From the NCBI RefSeq assembly GCF_003628305.1, contig NZ_RBZM01000006.1:1-64000 (forward strand): a DNA stretch of 64,000 nucleotides, in the 5' to 3' direction. The position numbers and the translations under genes were made by a program. Shown here piece after piece: positions 25,042 through 33,852 of this stretch. Every line of letters starts with the position of its first letter. Position 1 is the stretch's first letter. This DNA is from Cohnella endophytica. GTDB lineage: Bacteria; Bacillota; Bacilli; Paenibacillales; Paenibacillaceae. The notes beneath the pieces are model-generated. The model worked only from the letters and a program-made list of their open reading frames with translations, made no database searches and was not told the DNA's origin.

Positions 25042-27192
25042 TTGAAAGGATTGCTTAGAAAGATATCTGCACTAACTGCTTTTACAATTCTAGGAATTAT
25101 GCTGTTCCCGTTATTTGCTTCAGCAGCAACTATGATTCAAACTACTTATAATCATGACGCAAAAAAGCTTTATACCAGCGTGTATAGTACGGATCCATCA
25201 AAGGTCAAAGTTGAATATAAAGACCAGAATGGATTATTGCATCAAATGTCAAGCTCTAATACAGATTCTAGCACTGATATTGTCGGATATGATGATGCGA
25301 ATGTACCTTATTACTCCAAGAATTATCAAGTAGATTTGAATGTGGCTCCGGAGTGCGTCAAGGCCACGGATGGAAATACCGTTTATGTGCCCAAGAAAGA
25401 ATATTCTGAAAACCCTTGGGGAAAGTTTACTACTTATGATTATTCCAATGTGAATTTGGATGCCTATCGTATATCGGGAGAGCAATATTTTACTGAAGAT
25501 CAAATGGGATATTATCTTAACCCAGGAGATGATTTATTTAGCTTTACTCCAAAAATAAGCAATAACGAAACCTTTGACGCTATTCAAGTAGAGTTTCCGT
25601 ATGACTATATACAAGGCATTGAAACTGAAGTGGATTTTGAAAATATAAACGCAGATGATTTTGTGTTAGAAGATGTGACAGATGGTAAAACTGTTCTGAT
25701 AGACGATTTGATTCGATACAGTGAAGGTTATAATAATGTCTTAATAATCAAATTTGCTGATGAATTAGTCGATGGCCACGAATATAAATTGAGTTTATCG
25801 GAAGATAGCATGAATGATAGCTTAATCTATCTGCCTGATGCTTCCGGTCTTGCAGCAAATGTTTATGCGGGGAAATATATTGAAGGTAACTACGAGATCA
25901 ATGGTGAAATTTACTCCTACCATTTTGTCGACGGATATAATCTAGCTCGTTTTGCAGATGTTCCGAATACGCAGGGATCAGTACCTCTTGCTGAAAATGG
26001 GGAAACTACGGGGTGGGGCGAACTTGAGCAGCCCGGCAGTTGTGTTCAAACTTATACATCGCCAATCACGACAACTCCGACAGACACGACTCCCCCCGTG
26101 TCTAAAGATAATCAAGTAATTAGCGAGAAGGATTTAAAAAATTCGCAAAATGGTAAAGTGAAAGTCGAGCTAGAAAACGGCAAGAAAGAAGTAACGCTGC
26201 CTGCCAACGTCACGACCGCGCTTGGAGATAATAAACTCGAAGTGCGTAACGATAAAATTTCAATCGAAATTCCAACCGATGTATTAAAGCAGCTTGAAGG
26301 ATTGGTCACCCCCGAGGAATTGAAAAATGCCAGCATCTCTTTTAAGTTCGATCAAGTCTCACAAGAAGATGCCGGGAAGCTGATTAAAAATAAAGACGGC
26401 ATAACATTAGCTGGGGATATTTATGAATTTCAGATCTCCATCACGACAAAGGATGGTAAGGAATCTAAACTTAGCAGCTTTAATAAACCGATTTCAATCA
26501 AGCTGAAAGTAAATAACAATACAGACAAGAACTTACTTGGTATTTACTATATATCGGATAGCGGTCAATTTGAGTATGTTGGAGGGGAAGTCGTTGGCGG
26601 TGAAATCGTTGCCAATATCCAACACTTCAGCAAATACGGGGTATTGGAATACAATAAAATATACGTTGATGTTCCTTCCTCTCATTGGGCAAATCAAGCG
26701 ATCAAAATTTTGTCTGCCAAACATATCATTTCAGGGGTCAGCACAACGGAGTTTGCACCATCCCGAAATACGACACGAGCCGAATTCGTATCATTGCTTG
26801 TTAATGCATTAAATCTCAAAGCTTCCGGAAAAGCTGCGTTTACGGACGTGGATTCGTCCAAGTCGTATGCTTCCGCAGTGGCGGCCGCGTATGAAGCTGG
26901 AATCGTAAGAGGAAAAAGCGAAAACCTGTTTGCGCCTGACGCTTTAATCTCCCGTGAAGAAATGGCCGTGATGATTACTAAAGCGTTCGAAATTAAATCC
27001 GGCAAAAAAGCGGGCGAAGCTGCTCAAAGTTCTTTTACTGACAATGCGCAGATCAGCTCTTGGGCGAAATCATATGTTAATGTAGCAGCCGAGTTGGATT
27101 TAATGAAAGGAAGCGGCGGCAAATTCTCGCCTCGAAATAACGTAACTAGAGCAGAATGCGCACAGATTATTCTAAACTTCATAACAAAATAG
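25042..27192 (+). CDS. S-layer homology (SLH) domain surface protein
   Basis: About 716 aa: signal peptide ending near FASAATM, a ~300-residue N-terminal region of unknown fold, a Thr/Pro linker near 345, and a ~170-residue beta domain (NQVISEKDLKNSQNGKVKVEL...) common in Paenibacillus surface proteins. Three C-terminal SLH motifs follow (VPSSHWANQAIKILSAKHIISG; VDSSKSYASAVAAAYEAGIVRG; NAQISSWAKSYVNVAAELDLMKG). SLH domains bind pyruvylated secondary cell-wall polymer, anchoring the protein outside the cell. TTG, 9 nt after AAGGAG, is favoured; ATG two codons earlier is only 3 nt away from it. Follows the ligase-like gene and ends in a terminator. Confidence 0.88.
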   Translation: MKGLLRKISALTAFTILGIMLFPLFASAATMIQTTYNHDAKKLYTSVYSTDPSKVKVEYKDQNGLLHQMSSSNTDSSTDIVGYDDANVPYYSKNYQVDLNVAPECVKATDGNTVYVPKKEYSENPWGKFTTYDYSNVNLDAYRISGEQYFTEDQMGYYLNPGDDLFSFTPKISNNETFDAIQVEFPYDYIQGIETEVDFENINADDFVLEDVTDGKTVLIDDLIRYSEGYNNVLIIKFADELVDGHEYKLSLSEDSMNDSLIYLPDASGLAANVYAGKYIEGNYEINGEIYSYHFVDGYNLARFADVPNTQGSVPLAENGETTGWGELEQPGSCVQTYTSPITTTPTDTTPPVSKDNQVISEKDLKNSQNGKVKVELENGKKEVTLPANVTTALGDNKLEVRNDKISIEIPTDVLKQLEGLVTPEELKNASISFKFDQVSQEDAGKLIKNKDGITLAGDIYEFQISITTKDGKESKLSSFNKPISIKLKVNNNTDKNLLGIYYISDSGQFEYVGGEVVGGEIVANIQHFSKYGVLEYNKIYVDVPSSHWANQAIKILSAKHIISGVSTTEFAPSRNTTRAEFVSLLVNALNLKASGKAAFTDVDSSKSYASAVAAAYEAGIVRGKSENLFAPDALISREEMAVMITKAFEIKSGKKAGEAAQSSFTDNAQISSWAKSYVNVAAELDLMKGSGGKFSPRNNVTRAECAQIILNFITK

Positions 27193-27221
27193 ATATTTGC
27201 AAATAATCTTCGAAAATGATG

Positions 27222-27263
27222 AAAAGTGGTTGAGTAGGATTGAATTCCATTCAACCGCTTTTT
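27222..27263 (+). terminator. Rho-independent terminator of the SLH gene
   Basis: AAAAGTGGTTGA pairs with TCAACCGCTTTTT around a 16-nt loop, 30 nt after the stop codon. Confidence 0.8.
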
Positions 27264-27384
27264 CAATTGCCGATATATTCACAACTAGTAATGCTACTGA
27301 GCAGGAAGTGAAACCAACGCTTCTAAGAAAAGTGGCGATCCATCATGCCAGGAGTGGCAGACCAAAAGATATATTCCCCTTATT

Positions 27385-27426
27385 AGGACAAAGAAGCAGG
27401 TGTAACCTGCTTCTTTGTCCTTTTTC
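27385..27426 (+). terminator. Strong hairpin terminator with perfect 17-bp stem
   Basis: Two perfectly complementary 17-nt arms (AGGACAAAGAAGCAGGT and its complement) surround a GTA loop, followed by TTTTTCG. No intact gene lies directly upstream, so it is probably the orphan terminator of a lost gene, or serves as a boundary. Confidence 0.85.
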
Positions 27427-27486
27427 GCTTCCAACTTTCGGCTTCTTTATAAACTGTCTTCAGTCGATTATGCCTTTACGCGGAGG

Positions 27487-28040
27487 TTATTTCTTCATCG
27501 GCAGAAGAATTTCCACTGTAGTGCCTCGTCCTGGTTCACTACTGAAATGAGAATGGTGCCTTGTTCTTCATCGCTTTCCAGAATTCCATGAACAATAGCA
27601 TTCTCCACGATCGGCTGCAAGGTAATTTTGGAGATGGGGCAGTCGAGGAGTTTTTCGGGCACATCGATAATCAGACGGATCGAATCGGGATATCTCAGAT
27701 TTTGAATGGCCGCGTAAGCTTTCACATGCTCGAGTTCATCCTGCAAACTTACGTAATCCTGACCTTTGTTCAGCCCCAGCTTATAGAAAGAGACGAGCTT
27801 CTGCACCATGTCCGAAATGTCCGGCAGCCGATGATTGATAGCTACGCAATTGATATAGTCCAGCGAATTATAGAGCAAATGAGGATTGATCTGGGCTTGC
27901 AGCGTGCGCAGTTCGGAATGTTTCAGTTACTGGCCGAGTTGAAATTGCTCCGTCAGCAGGCCGGATATTTTTTGCGACATATAGTTATAAGTTCGTACCA
28001 GCTCCCCCAGTTCATCTTTGCTGGAATATCCTTGTAAAAA
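27487..28040 (-). pseudogene. Broken YesM-type sensor histidine kinase
   Basis: Read on the minus strand: GYSSKDELGELVRTYNYMSQKI (end of a HAMP domain), an in-frame TAA within the linker, then LRTLQAQINPHLLYNSLDYIN (phosphoacceptor region of YesM-type kinases) and ITLQPIVENAIVHGI (N box). The ATP-binding G-box region is missing. Directly after SVVNQ, the sequence jumps frame to GTTVEILLPMKK-stop, the usual C-terminus. The gene thus lacks its sensor/membrane region, carries a nonsense codon and has an internal deletion with frameshift. No partner response regulator gene is in the window. Non-functional. Confidence 0.85.
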
Positions 28041-28050
28041 CGATTCACCC

Positions 28051-28079
28051 TTGCTACAATAAATCGTGTACGATATATG
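28051..28079 (+). promoter_or_regulatory. Promoter and operator of the FCD-type GntR regulator
   Basis: TTGCTA, 17 nt, TATATG. ATCGTGTACGAT (28063-28074) is a perfect palindrome with 5-nt arms, overlapping the spacer and -10. A near-identical copy precedes the next gene at 28777-28788. Confidence 0.75.
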
Positions 28080-28095
28080 AGAGAGGTACAAAGAA

Positions 28096-28761
28096 ATGAA
28101 AAAAATGCTGAATCGCTACGTACTGACGGACGAAATCTATTCCCTCTTGAAGGACCGTATTTTGAACCACGATATAGCACCAGGCGACAAAATCAATATC
28201 GATCAATTGGGCCGCGATCTAGAAGTCAGTAACATTCCGATTCGAGAAGCTTTATCCAGACTCGCTGCGGAAGGTTTAGTCGATAACGTTCCGTTTAAGG
28301 GCATGTACGTGGCCAAAATGTCGTTGCAGGAATTGGACGAAATGTTCGAGCTTCGCATGGAATTAGAAGGCTTGGCTATCAGAAAAGCCGCGTCGAGAAT
28401 ACCTGTTTCCGAGTTGGAAAAACTGCAATCGGAAATGCAAAGACATTCTAACGTGGAAATCGCGGAAACCGAAGAGAGAATTCAATTTGTGGCGGATATG
28501 AACCGAGGGTTACACGGCTTAATATTAGAATACTGTAACAATGAATCCTTAAAAAATCTTGTCGAAATGTATATTGAAAAAATCCAAAGATACTTGTCGA
28601 TGTGTCGGAAGGATCTGGGTCAAAAGCTGATTCATGACGAATGGGATGAACATATGCTTATCGTCCGGCAACTGATAAATAAGGACATTCAAGCGGCAGA
28701 GCAAGCTCTGAAGAGGCATCTGGAAAACTCGTACAAACGGACAAGAGAGTTCTTTGTATAA
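28096..28761 (+). CDS. GntR-family regulator, FadR/FCD subfamily
   Basis: This 221-aa protein has an N-terminal winged helix (DEIYSLLKDRILNHDIAPGDKINIDQLGRDLEVSNIPIREALSRLAAEGLV) and a C-terminal all-helical FCD ligand domain (FELRMELEGLAIRKAASRI). Such regulators commonly sense sugar acids or related organic acids. It is followed by a dehydrogenase, a dehydratase and a lactonase-like gene, and matching ATC(G/A)TGTACGAT sites precede both its own gene and the dehydrogenase gene. It is therefore predicted to repress this pathway until a sugar-acid intermediate appears. Confidence 0.9.
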   Translation: MKKMLNRYVLTDEIYSLLKDRILNHDIAPGDKINIDQLGRDLEVSNIPIREALSRLAAEGLVDNVPFKGMYVAKMSLQELDEMFELRMELEGLAIRKAASRIPVSELEKLQSEMQRHSNVEIAETEERIQFVADMNRGLHGLILEYCNNESLKNLVEMYIEKIQRYLSMCRKDLGQKLIHDEWDEHMLIVRQLINKDIQAAEQALKRHLENSYKRTREFFV

Positions 28762-28764
28762 GTT

Positions 28765-28793
28765 TTTTTAGGATAAATCATGTACGATATATT
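28765..28793 (+). promoter_or_regulatory. Promoter and operator of the deoxysugar oxidation operon
   Basis: A weak -35 (TTTTTA), 17 nt, TATATT, with ATCATGTACGAT (28777-28788) inside the spacer touching the -10. The arrangement matches the regulator's own promoter, so both are probably controlled together. Confidence 0.65.
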
Positions 28794-28811
28794 ATAAAGG
28801 AGAGTGTGCTC

Positions 28812-29573
28812 ATGATTCTATCCGGGAAAACGACTATCGTAACCGGAGGCGCATCCGGAATAGGCGAAGCCATCGTCCGTTTATTCGCGGCGCAAGGGGC
28901 AAACGTTGTAATCGCCAATCGGACGGAGGCGGATGCCTCCCGTCTTACCGAACAATTGCTCTCCTCGGGAGCAAGCGTCATGGCCGTAAGAACCGACGTT
29001 TCCAAGGAAGAAGACGTTAAGGAACTCATACGTCAGACGATTGAGCGATTTGGTCAAATCGATAGCGTGGTGAATAACGCCGCAGCGATCATGCCCAAAT
29101 ACTTAGAAGAGTTTGAAGAAGAAGAATGGGACCGGATCTTCAACGTGAATTTGAAAAGCGTGTTTTTTATGATTAAACATTCAATCGCCGAGCTAAAGAA
29201 GACGCGAGGTTCGATCGTCAATATGTCCTCTCTCAACGGGTTAATCGGGCAAAAAATGAATCCCGTTTACGCGGCGACAAAAGGTGGAATGAATGCTTTG
29301 ACGAAGGCATTGGCGTTGGATTATGCCCCTTATGGCGTTCGCGTAAACTGCATTTGTCCAGCTGGCGTTACAACGCCTTTACTGGATAAATGGATTCAAC
29401 AACAGGATGATCCGATAGCGACCATACAGGACTTGAACGACATGCATCCGCTTGGGAGGCCGGCAACTTCCGAAGAAATCGCTCAAGCAACGTTATATCT
29501 TGCAAGTAGTCAATCCGGTTTCGTTACCGGCGTTGCTCTTCCCGTAGACGGCGGAGCATCGCTCGGTTATTAA
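28812..29573 (+). CDS. Short-chain dehydrogenase/reductase (SDR)
   Basis: This 253-aa classical SDR has the cofactor motif TGGASGIG at 11-18, NNAA at 88-91, and catalytic S140, Y153, K157. ATG follows AAGGAG at 9 nt. In operons with an enolase-superfamily dehydratase and a lactonase, such SDRs oxidise the free sugar (for example L-fucose to its lactone) or a 2-keto-3-deoxy sugar acid. Either position in the pathway is possible here. The glycine-rich motif and N36-R37 after the second strand are compatible with NADP or NAD; cofactor choice is not certain. Confidence 0.88.
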   Translation: MILSGKTTIVTGGASGIGEAIVRLFAAQGANVVIANRTEADASRLTEQLLSSGASVMAVRTDVSKEEDVKELIRQTIERFGQIDSVVNNAAAIMPKYLEEFEEEEWDRIFNVNLKSVFFMIKHSIAELKKTRGSIVNMSSLNGLIGQKMNPVYAATKGGMNALTKALALDYAPYGVRVNCICPAGVTTPLLDKWIQQQDDPIATIQDLNDMHPLGRPATSEEIAQATLYLASSQSGFVTGVALPVDGGASLGY

Positions 29574-29608
29574 TAGATTTTACTTTACCAGCAAGGGAGA
29601 TGGATCAG

Positions 29609-30706
29609 ATGAAAATCACGAAAGTGGAAAGTTTTGTCCTACACGTACCGATTACGCCTCCGATTACGGACGCCATTAACGTTGCGACGCATTGGGGATT
29701 ATCCGGCGTTCGCATCTACACGGACGAAGGGTTCGTAGGATACGGTTACACGGGAACTTGCGCGCATGGCGACGATATGATCGTGGATACGATCGAGAAG
29801 TATTACGCTCCGTTGCTTATTGGCAAAGATCCGTTCATGGTTAAAGAGCTCTGGGACGACATGCGGTTCGGCAAAATGCACTGGATCGGACGGTCGGGCG
29901 TGACCCATATGGCGCTGGCGGCGGTCGATATCGCGTTATGGGATATTATGGCAAAAGCTTCGAATAAGCCGCTTTGGCAGCTTCTCGGAGGCGCTAAGTC
30001 TAAACCGATTAAAGCTTATAATACGAACGGCGGCTGGTTGAACTGGTCGAAGGAACGGTTGTTGAAAGACGTTACGGAAATCGTAGAGCAAGGTTTTACC
30101 GGAGTCAAAATCAAAGTCGGCAAGCCGGACCCGCGCGAGGACTACGATCGGTGCAAAGCGGTCCGCAAAGCGATCGGCGACGACGTTATTTTCATGATCG
30201 ACGTGAACCAACAATGGAACATCAATACCGCGATGACATGGGGTAAGAAGCTGGAGGAGTTCGACTTGTTCTGGCTGGAAGAACCGCTTAATCCGGACGA
30301 CATTATGGGCCACAAAAAGTTGGCGGACGAGTTAAATGTTCCGATCGCGCTGGGCGAACACGTATATAACAAGTATGCTTTCCGTGATTATATCCACCAA
30401 GGCGCCGTCGAATATTGCCAAGTCGACGTTACGCGGGTCGGCGGGATTACGGAATGGTTGCAAGTCGCCGGACTCGCTGCGTCTTATGATGTCCCGATCT
30501 GCCCGCATGTCGGGGATATGGGGCAAATCCACCAGCATCTCGTCGCCTCTACGCAAAACGCAATCATGCTAGAGTACATTCCGTGGATCAGACATATTTT
30601 CGTAGAGCCTGCTACCGTGAAAGACGGCCATTACGTACTTCCCGAAATGCCGGGAGCTTCGACCGAAATCATGCCTGAGTTGTTTAAACAATATCGCGTA
30701 AGATAG
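29609..30706 (+). CDS. Mandelate racemase/enolase superfamily sugar-acid dehydratase
   Basis: This 365-aa enzyme has an N-terminal capping domain and a TIM barrel with the KxK base pair K167/K169 (VKIKVG), Mg ligands D198 (MIDVNQQW), E224 (WLEEPLNPDD) and E250 (ALGEHVY), and a His in CPHVGD (H300). This is the layout of acid-sugar dehydratases such as L-fuconate, L-rhamnonate or related dehydratases. It removes water from an aldonate to give a 2-keto-3-deoxy acid. The second ATG was chosen, nine nt after AAGGGAG. Neighbouring lactonase and SDR point to the L-fucose/L-rhamnose-type route, but the specific acid is not settled. Confidence 0.88.
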   Translation: MKITKVESFVLHVPITPPITDAINVATHWGLSGVRIYTDEGFVGYGYTGTCAHGDDMIVDTIEKYYAPLLIGKDPFMVKELWDDMRFGKMHWIGRSGVTHMALAAVDIALWDIMAKASNKPLWQLLGGAKSKPIKAYNTNGGWLNWSKERLLKDVTEIVEQGFTGVKIKVGKPDPREDYDRCKAVRKAIGDDVIFMIDVNQQWNINTAMTWGKKLEEFDLFWLEEPLNPDDIMGHKKLADELNVPIALGEHVYNKYAFRDYIHQGAVEYCQVDVTRVGGITEWLQVAGLAASYDVPICPHVGDMGQIHQHLVASTQNAIMLEYIPWIRHIFVEPATVKDGHYVLPEMPGASTEIMPELFKQYRVR

Positions 30707-30720
30707 GCTGGTGAAAGGCG

Positions 30721-31548
30721 ATGAAAATCGATGCGCACCAACATTACTGGAAACTTTCGCGAGGCGACTACGGATGGTTGACTCCGGATCTTTCGATTCT
30801 CTACAAAGACTTTTTGCCGGGTGATTTGGAGCCGATTTTAAGTGAGTGCGGGTTCGATAAGACGATTGTCGTCCAAGCAGCGGCTACCATTGAAGAAACG
30901 GAATTTCTTCTCGGCTTAGCTGAACGGTTCGATACGATTGCCGGCGTGGTCGGATGGGTGGATATCGAAAGCGACTATTTCGAATATCAAATTAATACAT
31001 TAATGAAACATCCCAAGTTTGTCGGTGTGCGAATCATGCTTCAGGACATTGAAGAACCCGATTATGTCCTGCAGCCGCAAATCGTTAAGGGGCTTCGCTT
31101 GCTTGCGGATCGTGATTTTCCAGTCGATTTGCTTGTGAAGGAGCATCAGCTTCCTTCAATCGCCAAGTTGGTGAAACTCGTTCCGCATTTGAGGGGCGTA
31201 ATCAATCATATCGGTAAACCTAATATTGCCTTGAAAGCGCTGGACCCATGGACGAAGTGGATCGATGAGATTGCGGCAAACCCGAATATTTATTGCAAAT
31301 TATCGGGCATGGTGACGGAGGCAGATCATCGGCAGTGGACTCCCAGCGATATCGAGCCGTATATCCTTCATGCATTGAAAGCATTCGGAACAAAAAGACT
31401 TATTTACGGGAGCGATTGGCCCGTCTGTTTGTTGGCCGCTTCCTACTCGCAAGTCGTGGACGTCGCGGAACGCGCATTGCCTAACTCGACAGCTGCGGAG
31501 AGGGAAGATTTTTACGGCAATAATGCGTTGAGGTTTTATAAGCTATAA
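30721..31548 (+). CDS. Amidohydrolase-family lactonase (L-fuconolactonase-like)
   Basis: This 275-aa amidohydrolase_2 protein opens with the metal motif MKIDAHQHYW (H6, H8) and has conserved GVRIMLQ, VINHIGKP, YCKLSGM and IYGSDWPVC, characteristic of the COG3618 fuconolactonase group. It opens a sugar lactone produced by the dehydrogenase to give the aldonate that the dehydratase uses. It starts 14 nt after the dehydratase stop with a GGTGAAAGG ribosome binding site and is the last gene before a terminator. No aldolase for the final step is present nearby. Confidence 0.88.
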   Translation: MKIDAHQHYWKLSRGDYGWLTPDLSILYKDFLPGDLEPILSECGFDKTIVVQAAATIEETEFLLGLAERFDTIAGVVGWVDIESDYFEYQINTLMKHPKFVGVRIMLQDIEEPDYVLQPQIVKGLRLLADRDFPVDLLVKEHQLPSIAKLVKLVPHLRGVINHIGKPNIALKALDPWTKWIDEIAANPNIYCKLSGMVTEADHRQWTPSDIEPYILHALKAFGTKRLIYGSDWPVCLLAASYSQVVDVAERALPNSTAAEREDFYGNNALRFYKL

Positions 31549-31565
31549 AAATAAAATGTTGCGTA

Positions 31566-31609
31566 AAGCCCAAGAGACCCGGGAAATCACCGGTTCCATT
31601 GGGCTTTTG
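31566..31609 (+). terminator. Rho-independent terminator
   Basis: AAAGCCCAA pairs with TTGGGCTTTT, with a GC-rich inner hairpin, 17 nt after the lactonase stop. Confidence 0.8.
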
Positions 31610-31789
31610 CTGTACACTCTCCGGTACACGGATGGCGTGGAAGAGAATTGATGGGCCAGTCCAAAGTCGTTTTCCTTCGAGTCAACGTCGTTTTAGATAA
31701 AAAATCTTGTTCTGAGCTAAAGATTAAGGCGGATTAGATCCCTACAATTATAATGAACGCGTTTAATTACTTTCGAGGAGGAGAACAAA

Positions 31790-31843
31790 ATAGAATTCAA
31801 AGGGTTTCAGTTATATTTGGAGAATAATCCAACAAGGATGTAG
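31790..31843 (+). other. Startless 17-codon frame behind a strong ribosome binding site
   Basis: GAGGAGGAG is followed after 6 nt by ATA (where ATG would be expected), then EFKGFQLYLENNPTRM and a TAG. It looks like the head of a decayed gene whose start was mutated. A TATAAT box and AACGCGTT palindrome lie upstream (31749-31764). Nothing else was recognised between 31610 and 31908. Confidence 0.3.
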
Positions 31844-31908
31844 GGATTTGGCTACGAGCACTTGTTTATCAATTAGCACGAGCATGGATGAAGATGGGGG
31901 AACGAGCG

Positions 31909-32793
31909 ATGGAAGCATGGATGAATACCATTTCTCCGCACGCTAGGATGGTTAAAATCGTAAAGTCCTCTACTCTTTCGGGAGAATGGGTCGATTTCGA
32001 CCATGTGTTTACCTATATAGAACAGGGAGAAGCGGAATTTATTCTTAACGGGGTGAAGTATCTTGCGAAGGAAGGGGATATTTTCCTGATGCCTCCATTC
32101 ATGCCGCATATTATTCGGACTACCTCGGCCGTTCCCTTAATTCAATACATCGTGCACTTCGACCTGAATTATGATGATGCCCGAAGCCGTTGGAAGGTTA
32201 CCAGTCTCATTGATGAGGAAACAAAACAAATATCAGAAAATGAGATGGTGCTTGCAGACGTGGTCCCCGTCTCGCATTTACGAACAGCGGACCGTATCGA
32301 ATTGAAAAGAAGATTTTTAATGTTGCAGAAAGTATTTCTGGACGAGAAACCTAATCATTTTTTGGTTGAAAAAGCGTTTTGTATTGAACTTCTCCACTTT
32401 TTCTTTTTGGGACAAGAGGGCGAGGCGAACCAAGAAGGTAAGCTTACCAAAGGATGGGGCTTACTCGAGAAGTCCATCCATTTCATTAATCGGAATTATT
32501 CGAACCCGGGTTTGGACAATCACACTATTAGTAAACATATCGGAGTATCAACTAATCATTTATCCTTTTTGTTTAAGGATCAGCTTAATATCACGATTCA
32601 TAAATATCTCACTCACGTTCGTATCGAACAAGCTAAGCTCAGAATTATCGAAGGGAATCGATCGTTGACGGCCGTTGCCAAGGAAGTCGGGTTTTCAAGC
32701 ATTCATTTATTCAGTAGGTCCTTTAAAGCGACGGTTGGCATTACGCCAAGTCAATTCTATGCCGCGCATTCTAATATCCGTACGGGCGGTTAA
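31909..32793 (+). CDS. AraC-family transcriptional regulator
   Basis: This 294-aa protein has an N-terminal cupin sensor (FTYIEQGEAEFILNGVKYLAKEGDIFLMPPFMPHII) and a C-terminal double helix-turn-helix (~195-290; HTISKHIGVSTNHLSFLFKDQLNITIHKYLTHVRIEQAKLRIIEGNRSLTAVAKEVGFSSIHLFSRSFKATVGITPSQF). ATG 8 nt after a G-run was chosen over one seven codons earlier. It probably activates the downstream oxidoreductase and isomerase-like genes, which follow after 27 nt, in response to a sugar bound in the cupin. Confidence 0.9.
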   Translation: MEAWMNTISPHARMVKIVKSSTLSGEWVDFDHVFTYIEQGEAEFILNGVKYLAKEGDIFLMPPFMPHIIRTTSAVPLIQYIVHFDLNYDDARSRWKVTSLIDEETKQISENEMVLADVVPVSHLRTADRIELKRRFLMLQKVFLDEKPNHFLVEKAFCIELLHFFFLGQEGEANQEGKLTKGWGLLEKSIHFINRNYSNPGLDNHTISKHIGVSTNHLSFLFKDQLNITIHKYLTHVRIEQAKLRIIEGNRSLTAVAKEVGFSSIHLFSRSFKATVGITPSQFYAAHSNIRTGG

Positions 32794-32820
32794 AGTTTAA
32801 CAAAAGAGGAGCTTACTGAA

Positions 32821-33828
32821 ATGAAGAATAAACAAATCGTATTTACGGCACCTTGGCAGGTTGAGGTGCGGGAAGTCCCGATGTCCGTTCCGGAACTTGG
32901 AGAGTTTGAAGCGATTGTGAAAAAGAGGTATACGTTAATTAGTCCAGGTACCGAGTTGGCGTGTTTATCAGGGAATGAAGGATGGTTTGGAATGCCCGGG
33001 ATTCCGGGATATTCTTCGGTTAGTGAAATTGTTGGCGTGGGCAAAAGCGTGACCGAGTTTAAGAGCGGCGATCTAGTTTTTCATTATGGCGATCACTCGG
33101 CTTATCAAGTCGTCTCTACTAAAGGCGTATTTATGAAAGCCCCGTCAAATGTGCCGATAACGTGGGTTCCTTTCACGAGAATGGCGACGGTGGCGTTTAC
33201 TTCGGTACGGGTATCGAATATCGAGTTAGGAGATCATGTTGTCGTTACCGGATTGGGGTTGATTGGGAGTATGGCTTCCCAATTGGCTAAACTGCAAGGG
33301 GCGAACGTTATTGGCATCGATCTATCCAACCAACGCTTGAAGATGGCGGAATCGTTTGGGATTGATGCTGCGTTGCATGCTGGAAGAGAAGATATACGGG
33401 AGGCAGTGTTACAGCTTACACACGGCCAAGGGGCATCGTCCATTATCGAGGCAACAGGAGTTCCGAAAGTTGCCGTTGATAATTTGCCTTTGCTTGCAAA
33501 GTTCGGAGAGTTGATTCTTCTAGGTAGTCCCCGAGGTGAATATAGCACTAACGTAACGGAGATGTTGAATTACGTTCATCTTATCAATTATGGAAGCGTC
33601 TCGATCAAAGGTGCGCATGAATGGCGTTATCCAGTTGAACAGGATTCTTTCTTGAAGCATTCCTTAGTCAGGAATTCGCGGATCGTATTCGATTTAATGG
33701 CGAAGAAGAAATTGCTTATCGTGCCTCTTATCAGTCATATTCTTAAGCCGGAAGAAGCGCCTAAAGCATATGAGGGGCTGAGAAATGATAAAGAAAATTA
33801 CTCCGGCGTGTTATTTGAATGGATCTAA
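32821..33828 (+). CDS. MDR-family (zinc-dehydrogenase-like) oxidoreductase
   Basis: This 335-aa medium-chain dehydrogenase/reductase has a GroES-like N-terminal domain and Rossmann motif GLGLIG near 143. The catalytic-zinc Cys-Gly-x-D segment of alcohol dehydrogenases is replaced by LISPGTELACLSG, a form seen in a subfamily of putative sugar or polyol dehydrogenases. The structural-zinc cysteines are also absent. It is expected to oxidise or reduce a carbohydrate hydroxyl with NAD(P). Lies between the AraC regulator and a TIM-barrel isomerase; substrate unknown. Confidence 0.82.
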   Translation: MKNKQIVFTAPWQVEVREVPMSVPELGEFEAIVKKRYTLISPGTELACLSGNEGWFGMPGIPGYSSVSEIVGVGKSVTEFKSGDLVFHYGDHSAYQVVSTKGVFMKAPSNVPITWVPFTRMATVAFTSVRVSNIELGDHVVVTGLGLIGSMASQLAKLQGANVIGIDLSNQRLKMAESFGIDAALHAGREDIREAVLQLTHGQGASSIIEATGVPKVAVDNLPLLAKFGELILLGSPRGEYSTNVTEMLNYVHLINYGSVSIKGAHEWRYPVEQDSFLKHSLVRNSRIVFDLMAKKKLLIVPLISHILKPEEAPKAYEGLRNDKENYSGVLFEWI

Positions 33829-33852
33829 TCTGAGCAAGTGGAGGTGAATGCA

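Noticed and set aside
27561-28037. 158-aa open frame on the plus strand
   Set aside because: It is the complement of the broken histidine kinase, whose family motifs are read on the minus strand.
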